Positions 7,651 through 15,834 are shown, numbered from the stretch's first letter. The stretch is 64,000 nucleotides of DNA from Demequina subtropica (GCF_000971235.1 NZ_BBMB01000004.1:5123-69122); one strand, 5' to 3'. Numbers and translations are program-made. The notes: generated by a model from the sequence alone, not told the origin.

Positions 7651-8340
7651 TCAGCCGAGGCCGCGGACACACCTGAAGACGCAGAAGGTGAATGCGGCGA
7701 GGCAGAGGCTGATGCAGCCTTGGATCGACAGCGCCCCACCGAGGCCGCTTGTCGCCAAGCAGCCGAACAGGCACGTGATCTTCTGGCTGACGCACTCCGT
7801 GACGCACTCCGGCGTGCCGAGGATTCCGCCGCCTGCGAGGAGGTCGCCCGCCTCGAGGGAGAGCTGGGGCGCGACGTTTCTCACGAGTGCCACGACGGCA
7901 GGATCGTCCGAGCTGAGGGTCGAGCCCTCCCATGCGACCTCTTCGCCGGTGCCGAGGACCCTGAGCGGGGGCCTCGGGCGATCGGTCGTGCAGTTGCAGC
8001 AGCTGTCCACGAGGGCATAGGGCGCGAGGACTTCGTCGTCCGCGGTGCCGCGTACCACCGCTGCGCTCCAGCCGATGGTCGGCTCCACCACAAGACGGAG
8101 CCGGTGAGGTCCCCTGAATCCGGGCGAGAACTCGACCGTTCCGACGGCGGCTTCGTCGTCGGGCTTCGTTTCGACGTGCATGACGATCTGCTCGGACCCG
8201 ATGGTGAGGATGGTGTCCGCACTACAGCTGCCGTCGGGGGCCAGCCACTGAGTGTGTCGTATCGCTGCTCGGTTGTCCGGCTCGGACACCTCCATATCGA
8301 GGTGAGAGCCGGCGTCGTCCTGCCAGGTGCTGATGGTCAT
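7651..8340 (-). CDS. Uncharacterised protein with Cys-rich twin CX3C C-terminus (possible bacteriocin-like precursor)
   Basis: A 229-residue protein I do not recognise. Residues about 1-165 are soluble and polar, with a CCNC cluster near residue 115. The last about 55 residues are hydrophobic and hold eight Cys in a strict layout: CX3C-X6-CX3C-X14-CX3C-X6-CX3C, which suggests two disulphide-stapled helical hairpins. A globular leader plus a short Cys-rich hydrophobic tail recalls halocin-C8-type precursors (an analogy, not shown homology). No signal peptide is visible. The ATG at 8340 follows AGAGGG by 8 bases; a GTG at 8346 is too close. Base use is less GC-biased than its neighbours, and inverted repeats flank it. 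Confidence 0.6.
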   Translation of the reverse strand: MTISTWQDDAGSHLDMEVSEPDNRAAIRHTQWLAPDGSCSADTILTIGSEQIVMHVETKPDDEAAVGTVEFSPGFRGPHRLRLVVEPTIGWSAAVVRGTADDEVLAPYALVDSCCNCTTDRPRPPLRVLGTGEEVAWEGSTLSSDDPAVVALVRNVAPQLSLEAGDLLAGGGILGTPECVTECVSQKITCLFGCLATSGLGGALSIQGCISLCLAAFTFCVFRCVRGLG

Positions 8341-8583
8341 CGTCACATCCCTCTCTCGACTTGGCCCCCTCCCGACTGGGGCGGCGGCAGCAAGCGTGCA
8401 ACGTTGCGGTCAACGGAAGGTCGATGCGCGGTCGACGTCCCCGGGGTCCACGGTCACCAGACAGACAGCGCGCCCGGGAATCTTGGCGATGTGCCGCAGA
8501 CGAGGGTGTCTTGCGAGGCGGCTCGCCGTGCCGGGATTCGATCCGGGCGGACTGTCGCGGAGCGCCTGGCCGCGACAGTCAGC

Positions 8584-8636
8584 GACCACTGTGAGGCGAG
8601 AACCTCCCAGAACCGACCAAGGGCTACCACTTTCGG
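8584..8636 (-). repeat. Copy C of the ~55-bp dispersed repeat (inverted)
   Basis: Read on the minus strand it starts CCGAAAGTGGTAG, contains TGGTCGGTT and ends CTCGCCTCACAGTGGT, aligning well with the copies at 15662 and 7542. Confidence 0.65.
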
Positions 8637-8640
8637 TGGG

Positions 8641-8668
8641 GCCGGGGGCCGGGGGCCGGGGGCCGGGG
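8641..8668. repeat. Tandem heptanucleotide repeat (GCCGGGG x4)
   Basis: Four perfect copies of GCCGGGG followed by degenerate GGC-rich sequence up to the stop codon of the HAD gene at 8698. Such a tract is prone to slippage and can fold into G-rich structures. Confidence 0.8.
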
Positions 8669-8697
8669 GCCGGCGGCGGCGGCCGTCGGCGGCGCGG

Positions 8698-9558
8698 CTA
8701 CAGCTCGCGCGCCTCGTCCGGGTGCGGCGTCTCAGGCTTCGCGGCGCGGCGCGGCAGCCGGAACAGCCCGCGCACCGCGCCCTTGATGCCGCGCGAGACC
8801 TGGATGGTGATCCAGGCGGCGCCGGTGATGGAGGACTTCACGATGCCGCGGCGGCCGCTCTTGCGGCGCTTGCGGAACTCGCGCATCGCCCAGCCGCGCT
8901 TGGTGGCGAGCCTGCGCATCTTCGGGTCCGGGTTGATCGCGCACGGGTGGCCCACGGTCTCGAGCATCGAGGCGTCGTTGACCGAGTCGCCGTACGCGTA
9001 GCTGGACTCCAGGTCGAGCCCGCGTTCCGCCGCCAGGGCGCGCACGGCCTCCGCCTTGTGGGGGCCGTGCAGGAACTCGCCCACCAGGCGGCCGGTGTAG
9101 TGGCCGCCCTCGTGCTCGGGCACGGTGCCCAGCGCGCCGGTGGCGCCGATGCGCCGCGCGACCATGCGGCCGACCTCGACAGGGGAGGCGGTGACGAACC
9201 AGACCTCATGGCCGGCGTCGAGGTGCTCGTCGATGATCGCCTTGGTGCCGGGGTAGACGCGGCTCGCGAGGAGCTCGTCGTAGACCTCCTCCGCCACCGC
9301 GGTCATCTCGGCGACGGACCAGCCCTTGACGATGGTCAGCCCGTGCTGGCGGAGGCGGTCCATCTGCTCGTGGGACTCGCCGAAGAGGACGTAGGCGGCC
9401 TGCTCGTACGCGAACTTCACGATGTCCCGCAGCGTGAAGTAGTCACGCTGCCAGAGGCCGCGCGCGATGTGGAACGAGCTCGCGCCCTTGATCACCGTGT
9501 TGTCGACGTCGAAGAACGCGGCCACGCGCGTCCCGGGTCGAGCGGCATCGGAGGTCAC
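8698..9558 (-). CDS. HAD-IB family phosphatase (SerB/CicA-like)
   Basis: A 286-residue phosphatase of the haloacid dehalogenase superfamily, subclass IB. Motif I is AFFDVDNTVIKG (about residues 13-24; nucleophile Asp in DVDNT), motif II VTASP near 118, and motif III/IV AYGDSVNDASML near 200. The C-terminal 50 residues are basic (rich in Arg/Lys), perhaps membrane-associated. The substrate cannot be assigned. The GTG at 9558 has TACAGT exactly six bases upstream (9565-9570), so it is probably a leaderless mRNA. Confidence 0.85.
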   Translation of the reverse strand: MTSDAARPGTRVAAFFDVDNTVIKGASSFHIARGLWQRDYFTLRDIVKFAYEQAAYVLFGESHEQMDRLRQHGLTIVKGWSVAEMTAVAEEVYDELLASRVYPGTKAIIDEHLDAGHEVWFVTASPVEVGRMVARRIGATGALGTVPEHEGGHYTGRLVGEFLHGPHKAEAVRALAAERGLDLESSYAYGDSVNDASMLETVGHPCAINPDPKMRRLATKRGWAMREFRKRRKSGRRGIVKSSITGAAWITIQVSRGIKGAVRGLFRLPRRAAKPETPHPDEAREL

Positions 9559-9564
9559 CGCTCA

Positions 9565-9570
9565 ACTGTA
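9565..9570 (-). promoter_or_regulatory. Leaderless -10 element of the HAD gene
   Basis: TACAGT on the minus strand, six bases before the GTG at 9558, in the divergent gap shared with the glutaredoxin-like gene. Confidence 0.55.
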
Positions 9571-9621
9571 CCGAGGGCCCCGCGGGACCAGGCGCCGGGG
9601 TGGCCGACGTCACTCGGCGCC

Positions 9622-9627
9622 TATCCT
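9622..9627 (+). promoter_or_regulatory. Leaderless -10 element of the glutaredoxin-like gene
   Basis: TATCCT with a six-base spacer before the ATG at 9634, placing transcription start at or next to the start codon. Confidence 0.55.
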
Positions 9628-9633
9628 TGGGCG

Positions 9634-9870
9634 ATGCGCTCCCGAGCAGTCCTCTACAGCCGCGTCGGCTGTCACCTGTGCGACGACGCCCGCGACGTGC
9701 TCACCGGCGTCTGCGGGGAGGCCGGCATCGACTTCGAGGAGATCGACATCGACGGCGACCCGGACCTCCGGGCGCGCTACGGCGACGAGATCCCCGTGGT
9801 GACGGTGGACGATGCGATCGTGGGCTTCTGGCGCATCGACCCCGAGCGCGTGCGCAAGGCCCTCGCGTAG
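9634..9870 (+). CDS. Glutaredoxin-like (DUF836-type) thiol-disulphide protein
   Basis: A 78-residue thioredoxin-fold protein. The redox motif C-H-L-C lies at residues 13-16 after the first strand (AVLYSRVGCHLC), followed by EEIDIDGDPDL and the cis-Pro motif EIPVVTVD. This fits the small glutaredoxin family PF05768. It comes first in a run of genes leading into thiol-dependent cytochrome c maturation (TlpA, CcdA), but is separated from the next gene by 19 bases that may hold that gene's own promoter. Confidence 0.82.
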   Translation: MRSRAVLYSRVGCHLCDDARDVLTGVCGEAGIDFEEIDIDGDPDLRARYGDEIPVVTVDDAIVGFWRIDPERVRKALA

Positions 9871-9876
9871 ACGGGT

Positions 9877-9882
9877 GACAAT
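9877..9882 (+). promoter_or_regulatory. Possible -10 of the histidine phosphatase gene
   Basis: GACAAT with a seven-base spacer before the ATG at 9890; similar in position to the other leaderless promoters but a weaker match. Confidence 0.35.
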
Positions 9883-9889
9883 AGGACCC

Positions 9890-10507
9890 ATGTCCCGCGT
9901 GCACGTCCTTCGCCACGGCCATGTCCACAATCCCGAGGGGATCCTGTACGGCCGCCTTCCGGAGTTCCGCCTGTCCGAGACCGGACAGGCGATGGCCCAG
10001 GCCGTCGCGGACCATCTGGTCGCGGTGGACGCCGGGATCGGCCGCGTGGTCGCCTCGCCGCTCCTGCGCGCGCAGCAGACCGCCGCGCCCATCGCGGCGG
10101 CGTTCGGTCTCGACATCGCGACCGACGAGCGCGTGATCGAGGCCGACAACATCTTCGCGGGTGAGCGCACCCCGCGCCCGGTCGACTTCCTCAAGCCCAA
10201 GAACCTGTGGCGCGTCCGCAACCCCTGGACGCCCTCGTGGGGCGAGCCCTACGTCGAGCAGGCCGCGCGCATGCGCGCCGCGATCATCGACGCTGCCGCG
10301 GCCAGCCCTGATGCGCCCACCGTGATCGTGAGCCACCAGCTCCCGATCTGGGTCGCACGATGCTCGGCCGAGGGACGCTCGTACGTCCACGACCCGCGCT
10401 CGCGCGAGTGCGCGCTCGCCTCGCTGACGTCCTTCGACGTGGACGGCGACAGCATCGTCTTCGCCGGCTACGAGACCCCCGCCGGGCATATCGAGGTGCC
10501 GCGGTGA
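9890..10507 (+). CDS. Histidine phosphatase family protein (phosphoglycerate mutase-like)
   Basis: A 205-residue member of the branch that uses a phospho-His intermediate: the LRHGHVHNP motif (L-R-H-G, about residues 6-13) supplies the catalytic His and Arg, followed by LSETGQAMA and VVASPLLRAQQTA. The second His is in VIVSHQLPI. The substrate is unknown; relatives act on sugar phosphates or nucleotides. Its stop codon overlaps the next gene (GTGA), so it is translationally coupled to the TlpA-like protein. Confidence 0.85.
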   Translation: MSRVHVLRHGHVHNPEGILYGRLPEFRLSETGQAMAQAVADHLVAVDAGIGRVVASPLLRAQQTAAPIAAAFGLDIATDERVIEADNIFAGERTPRPVDFLKPKNLWRVRNPWTPSWGEPYVEQAARMRAAIIDAAAASPDAPTVIVSHQLPIWVARCSAEGRSYVHDPRSRECALASLTSFDVDGDSIVFAGYETPAGHIEVPR

Positions 10508-11097
10508 AGCCCGCCGCGCGTATCGCCATCCTCATCGCCGTGGTCGCCGCGATCGTGCTCACGCTCGCCGCGTGCGCGCCGGGCGACGCCGCCGAGTCGC
10601 CCGGCTACGTGTCCGGCGACGGCACGGTGACGGTCTTCGACGCAGGCGACCCGGTCGCGCTCGCGGGCACGTCCTTCGCGGGTGATGCCGTGGACGTCGC
10701 GGACTACCGCGGCCAGGTGGTGCTCATCAACACCTGGTACGCCTCGTGCCCGCCGTGCCGCGCCGAGGCCTCCGACCTCGCGGAGCTCGACGCGCGCGAC
10801 GACGTCCAGATCATCGGGGTCAACGGCAGGGACGATGCGCCCACCGCCGAGGCCTTCGAGCGCACCTTCGGGATCAGCTACCCGAGCATCGACGACGCGG
10901 ACGGCGCCGCGACCGCCGCGCTCCAGGGCGTCGTCGCCATGAACGCCGTCCCCACCACGCTCGTGATCGACACGGAGGGCAACCTCCACGCGCGGGTCAT
11001 CGGCACCGCGGATCCGTCCACGCTCCGCTCGCTCATCGAGGAAGCCGGCGGCGCCGCATCGTCCGGCGCGGACTCGACCGCCGGGGCCGAGTGGTGA
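10504..11097 (+). CDS. TlpA/ResA-like thiol-disulphide oxidoreductase lipoprotein
   Basis: A 197-residue lipoprotein: signal peptide with lipobox LAAC (Cys near residue 23) and a thioredoxin-fold domain with the active site C-P-P-C (NTWYASCPPCRAE, about residues 78-90) and the cis-Pro segment AVPTTLVID. It would reduce apocytochrome c haem-site cysteines on the outer face, receiving electrons from CcdA encoded next. The GTG start overlaps the previous stop and its own stop overlaps ccdA (GTGA), so it is tightly coupled. Confidence 0.9.
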   Translation: MKPAARIAILIAVVAAIVLTLAACAPGDAAESPGYVSGDGTVTVFDAGDPVALAGTSFAGDAVDVADYRGQVVLINTWYASCPPCRAEASDLAELDARDDVQIIGVNGRDDAPTAEAFERTFGISYPSIDDADGAATAALQGVVAMNAVPTTLVIDTEGNLHARVIGTADPSTLRSLIEEAGGAASSGADSTAGAEW

Positions 11098-11858
11098 CGC
11101 CGCTGGTCGCCGACGGATCCTTCGCCGGCATCGCCCTCTCGGGCTCGATGGCGCTCGCGATCCCCGTGGCGGTTCTCGCGGGCCTGGTGAGCTTCGCGTC
11201 CCCGTGCGTGGTGCCGCTGGTGCCGGGCTACCTGGGATACGTCTCCGGCATGGCCGGCACGGGCGGGACGGGCAAGGCCTCGAAGCCCAAGCTGATCCTC
11301 GGTGCGCTGCTGTTCGTGCTCGGCTTCTCCGCGGTGTTCGTGACGTTCGGCTTCCTCGCCTCGTCTCTCGGCGCGACGCTCGCGCCCTACCTCACGCTCA
11401 TCACGCGCCTGCTGGGCGTGGTGATCATCCTGCTCGGCTTCGCCTTCATGGGTGCCGTGCCGTTCCTCCAGGCGGAGAAGCGCATGCACGTGAGCCCCAC
11501 CGCCGGGCTGGCGGGCGCGCCCGTGCTCGGCGTGGCGTTCGGCCTGGGCTGGACCCCGTGCATCGGCCCCACGCTCGGCGCCGTGTACGCCCTGAGCCTG
11601 TCCGAGGCGACCCAGGGGCGCGGCGTCGCGCTCGCGATCGCGTACTGCGTGGGGCTCGGCCTGCCGTTCGTGCTGCTCGCCGCGCTGTTCGAGCGCTCCG
11701 GCAAGGTGCTGGGCTGGCTCAAGCGCCACCGCCTCGCGCTCATGCGCATCGGCGGCGCGCTGCTCATCGTGCTCGGCGTGCTCCTGGTGACGGGCCTGTG
11801 GGACCGCCTCGCGCTCGAGCTGCAGGGCTGGATCGACGGCTACTGGACGGCGGTCTGA
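11094..11858 (+). CDS. ccdA: Cytochrome c biogenesis protein CcdA
   Basis: A 254-residue integral membrane protein with six hydrophobic segments. The two conserved redox Cys regions are visible: SFASPCVVPLVPGYLGYVSG (about 35-54) and LGWTPCIGPTLGAVY (about 148-163). CcdA carries electrons from cytoplasmic thioredoxin to extracytoplasmic ResA/TlpA proteins. The GTG start and the TGATG junction with resB place it in the middle of a system II maturation operon. Confidence 0.93.
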   Translation: MTPLVADGSFAGIALSGSMALAIPVAVLAGLVSFASPCVVPLVPGYLGYVSGMAGTGGTGKASKPKLILGALLFVLGFSAVFVTFGFLASSLGATLAPYLTLITRLLGVVIILLGFAFMGAVPFLQAEKRMHVSPTAGLAGAPVLGVAFGLGWTPCIGPTLGAVYALSLSEATQGRGVALAIAYCVGLGLPFVLLAALFERSGKVLGWLKRHRLALMRIGGALLIVLGVLLVTGLWDRLALELQGWIDGYWTAV

Positions 11859-13465
11859 TGGCGCGCGTCAAGCTCGACAACTACGTCATCGCCGACGCCC
11901 CCCGCCTGGGTCCGCGCGGCTGGCTGCGGTGGATCTGGCGTCAGGTCACGTCGATGCGGGTCGCGCTGATCCTGCTCCTGCTGCTGGCCCTCGCCTCGAT
12001 CCCGGGCTCGGTGCTGCCGCAGTGGCCGCAGGACGCGGCCGCGACGCGCGCGTTCATCGACGCGAACCCGTTCTGGGGACCGTTCCTCGACGCGACGGGC
12101 TTCCTCGACGTGTTCGGCTCGGCGTGGTTCACCGCGATCTACGTGCTGCTGTTCGCGTCGCTCATCGGCTGCATCGCGCCGCGCGCGGTCCACCACTACC
12201 GGGAGCTCCGCCGTCCCATCGCCGCGACGCCGCGGTCCCTCGCGCGCTACGCCCCGGTCTCGGAGGACTCCCCGCTGGCGGTGGACGATGCCGTCGCCGC
12301 GGTGCGCGCGGCGCTTCGGCCCCGGCCCGGTCGCCTGGGCGCGCTCACGGGCTACCGCGTGCGGCTCGACCGCCGCGAGGACGGCGCACTGGCGCTCGCC
12401 GCGGAGACCGGCGCGGTCCGCGAGCTGGGCAACCTGGTGTTCCACACGGCGCTGGTGCTGGTGCTGCTCGCCGTCGCCTACGGGACGCTCTTCACCTACC
12501 GCGGCCAGGCGATCGTGGTCGAGGGCCGATCCTTCACCAACGCGGTGGTCGCGTACGACACCTTCTCCTCGGGCGCGCTCTTCGATCCGTCCGACCTCGA
12601 CCCGTTCACGCTGCGGCTCGACTCGCTCGACGCATCGTTCTCCGACACCGGCCGCCCGCTGCACTTCCAGGCGAACGTGACCTTCACCGAGCCCGGCGAG
12701 GACCCGGTGCAGACCGACATCTCGGTCAACCACCCGCTCGAGTCCGGCGACGCCAAGATCTACCTCCAGGGCAACGGCTACGCGCCGGTCATCACGGTGC
12801 GCGACGCCGCGGGCGAGGTCGCGTTCTCGGGGCCTGTGGTGTTCCTCGCGCAGGATGCCGCGTACACCTCCACGGGTGTCATCAAGGTGCCGGACGTGAG
12901 CTCCGGCGAGCAGCTGGGCTTCAAGGCGACGCTCTATCCGAGCTTCGTCGAGGGGCCGTTCGCCGTCGCGTCGGTGCACCCCGATCCCGCGAACCCCGTG
13001 ATCGAGATGCTCGCCTACACCGGCGACCTGGGACTCGACACGGGCGTCCCGCAGAACGTCTACCGCCTCGACGAGTCGCAGCTCAGCCCCGTGCAGGACG
13101 AGGACGGCCAGCCGGTCACGCTGCGCCTCGCGCTGGGCGAGACGGTCGAGCTGCCCGACGGGCTCGGGTCGGTGACCTTCGAGGAGCTGCCGCGCTACGG
13201 CGCGTTCGACCTGCGCGCCGACCCGTCGCTGCCCTTCCTGCTGGTGGCCGCGATGCTCACTCTCGCGGGCCTCGCGACGTCGCTGTTCGCGTCCCGTCGC
13301 AAGGTCTGGGTGGTCGCCCGGGCGGAGGGCGGAACTACAGTGGTCACCGGCGCCGCGTACGCGCCCGCGCACGATGCGGGCGTCGCCGGCGTCCTCGAGC
13401 GCGCCATGGCCGCGGCCTCCGGTCGTGAGCCGTCCCCGGGCGCGGAGGAGAGGGAGCAGTCATGA
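11858..13465 (+). CDS. resB: Cytochrome c biogenesis protein ResB
   Basis: A 535-residue membrane protein of the ResB/Ccs1 family, part of the haem-ligation machine of system II. Three N-terminal membrane helices (near 30-50, 80-105 and 175-195) are followed by a large extracytoplasmic domain (about 200-470) and a fourth helix near 475-500. Motifs include WRQVTSMRVALILLLLLALASI and GSVLPQWP in the first loop. It overlaps ccdA by one base (TGATG) and the next gene by 4 bases (ATGA). Confidence 0.92.
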   Translation: MARVKLDNYVIADAPRLGPRGWLRWIWRQVTSMRVALILLLLLALASIPGSVLPQWPQDAAATRAFIDANPFWGPFLDATGFLDVFGSAWFTAIYVLLFASLIGCIAPRAVHHYRELRRPIAATPRSLARYAPVSEDSPLAVDDAVAAVRAALRPRPGRLGALTGYRVRLDRREDGALALAAETGAVRELGNLVFHTALVLVLLAVAYGTLFTYRGQAIVVEGRSFTNAVVAYDTFSSGALFDPSDLDPFTLRLDSLDASFSDTGRPLHFQANVTFTEPGEDPVQTDISVNHPLESGDAKIYLQGNGYAPVITVRDAAGEVAFSGPVVFLAQDAAYTSTGVIKVPDVSSGEQLGFKATLYPSFVEGPFAVASVHPDPANPVIEMLAYTGDLGLDTGVPQNVYRLDESQLSPVQDEDGQPVTLRLALGETVELPDGLGSVTFEELPRYGAFDLRADPSLPFLLVAAMLTLAGLATSLFASRRKVWVVARAEGGTTVVTGAAYAPAHDAGVAGVLERAMAAASGREPSPGAEEREQS

Positions 13466-14484
13466 ATCCGACCGACCTCAGCGTCGCCGCCCTGAGCGGT
13501 GCGACGGTCCTGTACGCGATCGCGATGGTCACGTACGCGATCCGGCTCGCGCGGGTCGCCGACGACAAGGTCGCGGCGAAGGCCATGGCACGCGAGGCCG
13601 TCGCGGTCGGTGGCGGCACCCCGGCGGCGCCGTCGGCGCCCGCCGCCTCCGCATCGTCGCGCGGTGCCCGGGCCGCCAAGGCTGCGGGCATCGCGCGATC
13701 GACCACCCTGGTGGGCGCGCTGCTCCACGCCGTGGGCCTCGCGGCGCGCGGGATCGACGCGGGTCACGTGCCGTGGTCGAACATGTACGAGTACACCATC
13801 TCGGGCTCGTTCTTCGCGGTGCTGGTGTACCTCATCGTCCAGCGCAAGCGCGACATCGCGTACCTCGGCGCGGGCGTCACCGGCTTCGCCGCCGTCTCGC
13901 TCGGGCTCGCGCTCACGGTGCTCTACAAGGATGTCGACACCCTGCCGCCCGCGCTTCAGAGCTACTGGCTGGTGATCCACGTCTCGATCGCGACGCTCGT
14001 CACGGGCATCTTCGCGGTGTCCTTCATCGCGACCTCGCTGCAGCTCATGCGCGACTACCGCGAGCAGGGGGAGCTGCCGGTCGAGGGCGGCGCCGTCCAG
14101 GTGGCGTGGCGCCGCTGGCACAACACGCTCGTGCGTCGCTACCGCCGCACCCGCTGGCTCGAGGCCGTGCCGCCCGCGGCGCAGCTCGAGGCGCTGTCCT
14201 TCCGGCTCAACGCCGTGGGCTTCGTCTTGTGGACCTTCACGGTGATGGCCGGAGCGATCTGGGCCGAGCACGCGTGGGGCCGCTACTGGGGCTGGGACCC
14301 CAAGGAGGTCTGGTCGTTCGTGATCTGGGTGCTCTACGCGGCGTACCTGCACGCGCGCACCACCCAGGGCTGGGCCGGCCGCCGCAGCGCGTGGCTCGCG
14401 ATCGCCGGCTTCACCGCGCTCATCATGAACTTCACCGTGGTCAACCTGTTCTTCCAGGGGCTCCACACCTACGCGGGATCCTGA
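13462..14484 (+). CDS. ccsB: Cytochrome c biogenesis protein ResC/CcsA (haem handling)
   Basis: A 340-residue membrane protein with eight predicted helices. It carries the tryptophan-rich haem-binding signature (WGRYWGWDPKEVWSF, about residues 270-285) and conserved His residues in loops (for example VIHVSIATL). Together with ResB it exports haem and joins it to apocytochrome c. An Ala/Pro-rich loop (about 50-70) is unusually long. The ATGA overlap with resB shows coupling. Confidence 0.93.
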   Translation: MNPTDLSVAALSGATVLYAIAMVTYAIRLARVADDKVAAKAMAREAVAVGGGTPAAPSAPAASASSRGARAAKAAGIARSTTLVGALLHAVGLAARGIDAGHVPWSNMYEYTISGSFFAVLVYLIVQRKRDIAYLGAGVTGFAAVSLGLALTVLYKDVDTLPPALQSYWLVIHVSIATLVTGIFAVSFIATSLQLMRDYREQGELPVEGGAVQVAWRRWHNTLVRRYRRTRWLEAVPPAAQLEALSFRLNAVGFVLWTFTVMAGAIWAEHAWGRYWGWDPKEVWSFVIWVLYAAYLHARTTQGWAGRRSAWLAIAGFTALIMNFTVVNLFFQGLHTYAGS

Positions 14485-14488
14485 CGGT

Positions 14489-15610
14489 ATGAAGATCGCG
14501 CTGGTGCTCGACGACAGCATCGACCGTCCCGACGGCGTGCAGCAGTACGTCCTCACGCTCGGCGCCTTCCTGTCGCGTTCGGGGCACGAGGTGCACTACC
14601 TGTGCTCGACCTCCGCGCGATCCGACGTCACGGTGCACTCGCTCGCGCGCAACGTCGGGGTGACCTTCAACGGCAACGGGCTGCGGATCCCCCTGCCCAC
14701 GTCACGGCGCGCGATCCGGGAGCTGCTCGACCAGGAGCGCTACGACGTGATCCACGTCCAGACCCCGCACTCGCCGCTGTTCGCCGCGCGCGTGGTCGAC
14801 GAGGCCCGCAAACTGCAGGCGCGCTCGGTGCGCATCGTCGGGACGTTCCACATCCTGCCGGACTCCCGTCTGTCGGAGCTGGGCACGCATGCGCTGGGCC
14901 GAGTGCTCGCGCGCAACCTGCGCCGCTTCGACGCCTTCATGGCGGTGTCCGAGCCCGCGGCCGAGTTCGCCGCCCGGACCTTCGGGATCTCCGCGACCGT
15001 GGTGCCGTGCCCGGTCGAGGTGACGCGCTTCGCCGCGGAGGCCGCCGCGCGGGACCCCGAGCCGGGGGAGGACGGCCGGCTGGTGGTCGCGTTCCTCGGT
15101 CGGCTGGTCGAGCGCAAGGGCGTGCTCGAGCTGGTCCATGCGCTCGACGCGCTGCCGGTCGAGCTGCAGGAGAGGCTCGAGGTGCGCATCGGCGGGCGGG
15201 GCCCGCTCATGGGCGACCTCGAGGCCGCCATCGAGGTGAGCGCGCTGTCGCGCGTGTCCCTGCCGGGGTTCGTGGCCGAGGAGGACAAGGCCGCGTACTT
15301 CGCCGATGCCGACATCGCGGTGTTCCCCGCGACGGGCGGCGAGAGCTTCGGGATCGTGCTCGTCGAGGCCATGGCGTCGGGTGCCGGTGTGGTGCTCGCG
15401 GGTGCGAATCCGGGGTACCTCTCGGTGATCGGCGACGATCCGCGGGTGAGCGTGGATGCGCGCGACTCGAACGCCTTCGCGGCGGCGCTGCGGCTTCTCA
15501 TCGAGGACTCGGCGGTGCGGGAGGAGCTCCACGCCGAGCAGGCCGAGCGCGTGCAGCGCTTCGACGTCGAGCGCGTGGGCGCGCAGGTGCTCGAGGTCTA
15601 CGGGGTCTGA
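14489..15610 (+). CDS. Glycosyltransferase family 4
   Basis: A 373-residue GT-B fold glycosyltransferase, similar in layout to PimA/PimB-type mannosyltransferases. The N-terminal domain starts MKIALVLDDSIDRPDGVQQY; the C-terminal donor-binding domain contains FLGRLVERKG (about 205-215) and the E-x7-E motif in GGESFGIVLVEAMASG (about 283-300). The acceptor is unknown; phosphatidylinositol or cell-envelope lipid mannosylation is possible. It starts four bases after ccsB, so it is probably co-transcribed though functionally separate. Confidence 0.85.
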   Translation: MKIALVLDDSIDRPDGVQQYVLTLGAFLSRSGHEVHYLCSTSARSDVTVHSLARNVGVTFNGNGLRIPLPTSRRAIRELLDQERYDVIHVQTPHSPLFAARVVDEARKLQARSVRIVGTFHILPDSRLSELGTHALGRVLARNLRRFDAFMAVSEPAAEFAARTFGISATVVPCPVEVTRFAAEAAARDPEPGEDGRLVVAFLGRLVERKGVLELVHALDALPVELQERLEVRIGGRGPLMGDLEAAIEVSALSRVSLPGFVAEEDKAAYFADADIAVFPATGGESFGIVLVEAMASGAGVVLAGANPGYLSVIGDDPRVSVDARDSNAFAAALRLLIEDSAVREELHAEQAERVQRFDVERVGAQVLEVYGV

Positions 15611-15661
15611 CAGCCGGTCCACCCCGCCGCGCCACCCCCCGCACTCCGCCGCGCCACCCCC

Positions 15662-15713
15662 CGGAAGTGGTAGATCGTGGTCGGTTTCCGCGGTTTCTCG
15701 CCTCGCAGTGGTA
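15662..15713 (+). repeat. Copy B of the ~55-bp dispersed repeat
   Basis: Starts CGGAAGTGGTAG, contains TGGTCGGTTTCCG and ends CTCGCCTCGCAGTGGT; the best match to copy C at 8584-8636. Confidence 0.65.
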
Positions 15714-15770
15714 CCTCAGTGCCGGTTTGGCGTCGGCGGCCCGGCGCCCGCATCGTGGGGCGACACTCAC

Positions 15771-15824
15771 CTACCACTGTGGCGCGAGCATCGTCGAGAA
15801 CCGACCATGAGGCACCAATTCCGC
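15771..15824 (-). repeat. Copy D of the ~55-bp dispersed repeat (inverted)
   Basis: Read on the minus strand it contains CATGGTCGGTTCTCG and ends CGCCACAGTGGTAG; inverted relative to copy B, 58 bases away. Confidence 0.6.
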
Positions 15825-15834
15825 GGAGGGGCGG

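Larger units (their letters stand above)
8341..8697. other. Gene-free spacer upstream of the Cys-rich gene
   Basis: No convincing gene. It holds the leader of the Cys-rich gene (minus strand), a perfect 10-bp inverted repeat at 8551-8560 with 8570-8579 (ACTGTCGCGG and its complement), the inverted repeat copy C at 8584-8636 and a heptanucleotide array at 8641-8668. Confidence 0.5.
15611..15834. other. Convergent intergenic region filled by inverted repeats
   Basis: No gene. It contains C-rich sequence (15620-15660), repeat copy B (15662-15713), a partial third unit starting GTACCTCAGTGCCGG near 15711 and the inverted copy D (15771-15824). The pair could fold into a long imperfect stem and act as a two-way terminator between the glycosyltransferase and the lacI-type gene. 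Confidence 0.6.

Noticed and set aside
8524-8560. tRNA T-arm-like sequence (GGGATTCGATCCGGG)
   Set aside because: No acceptor stem, D-arm or anticodon arm could be fitted around it.
7558-9633. Long open frame on the plus strand running into the glutaredoxin-like gene
   Set aside because: It is antisense to the Cys-rich and HAD genes, its composition is that of a GC-rich shadow frame, and the real start of the glutaredoxin-like protein is the ATG at 9634.
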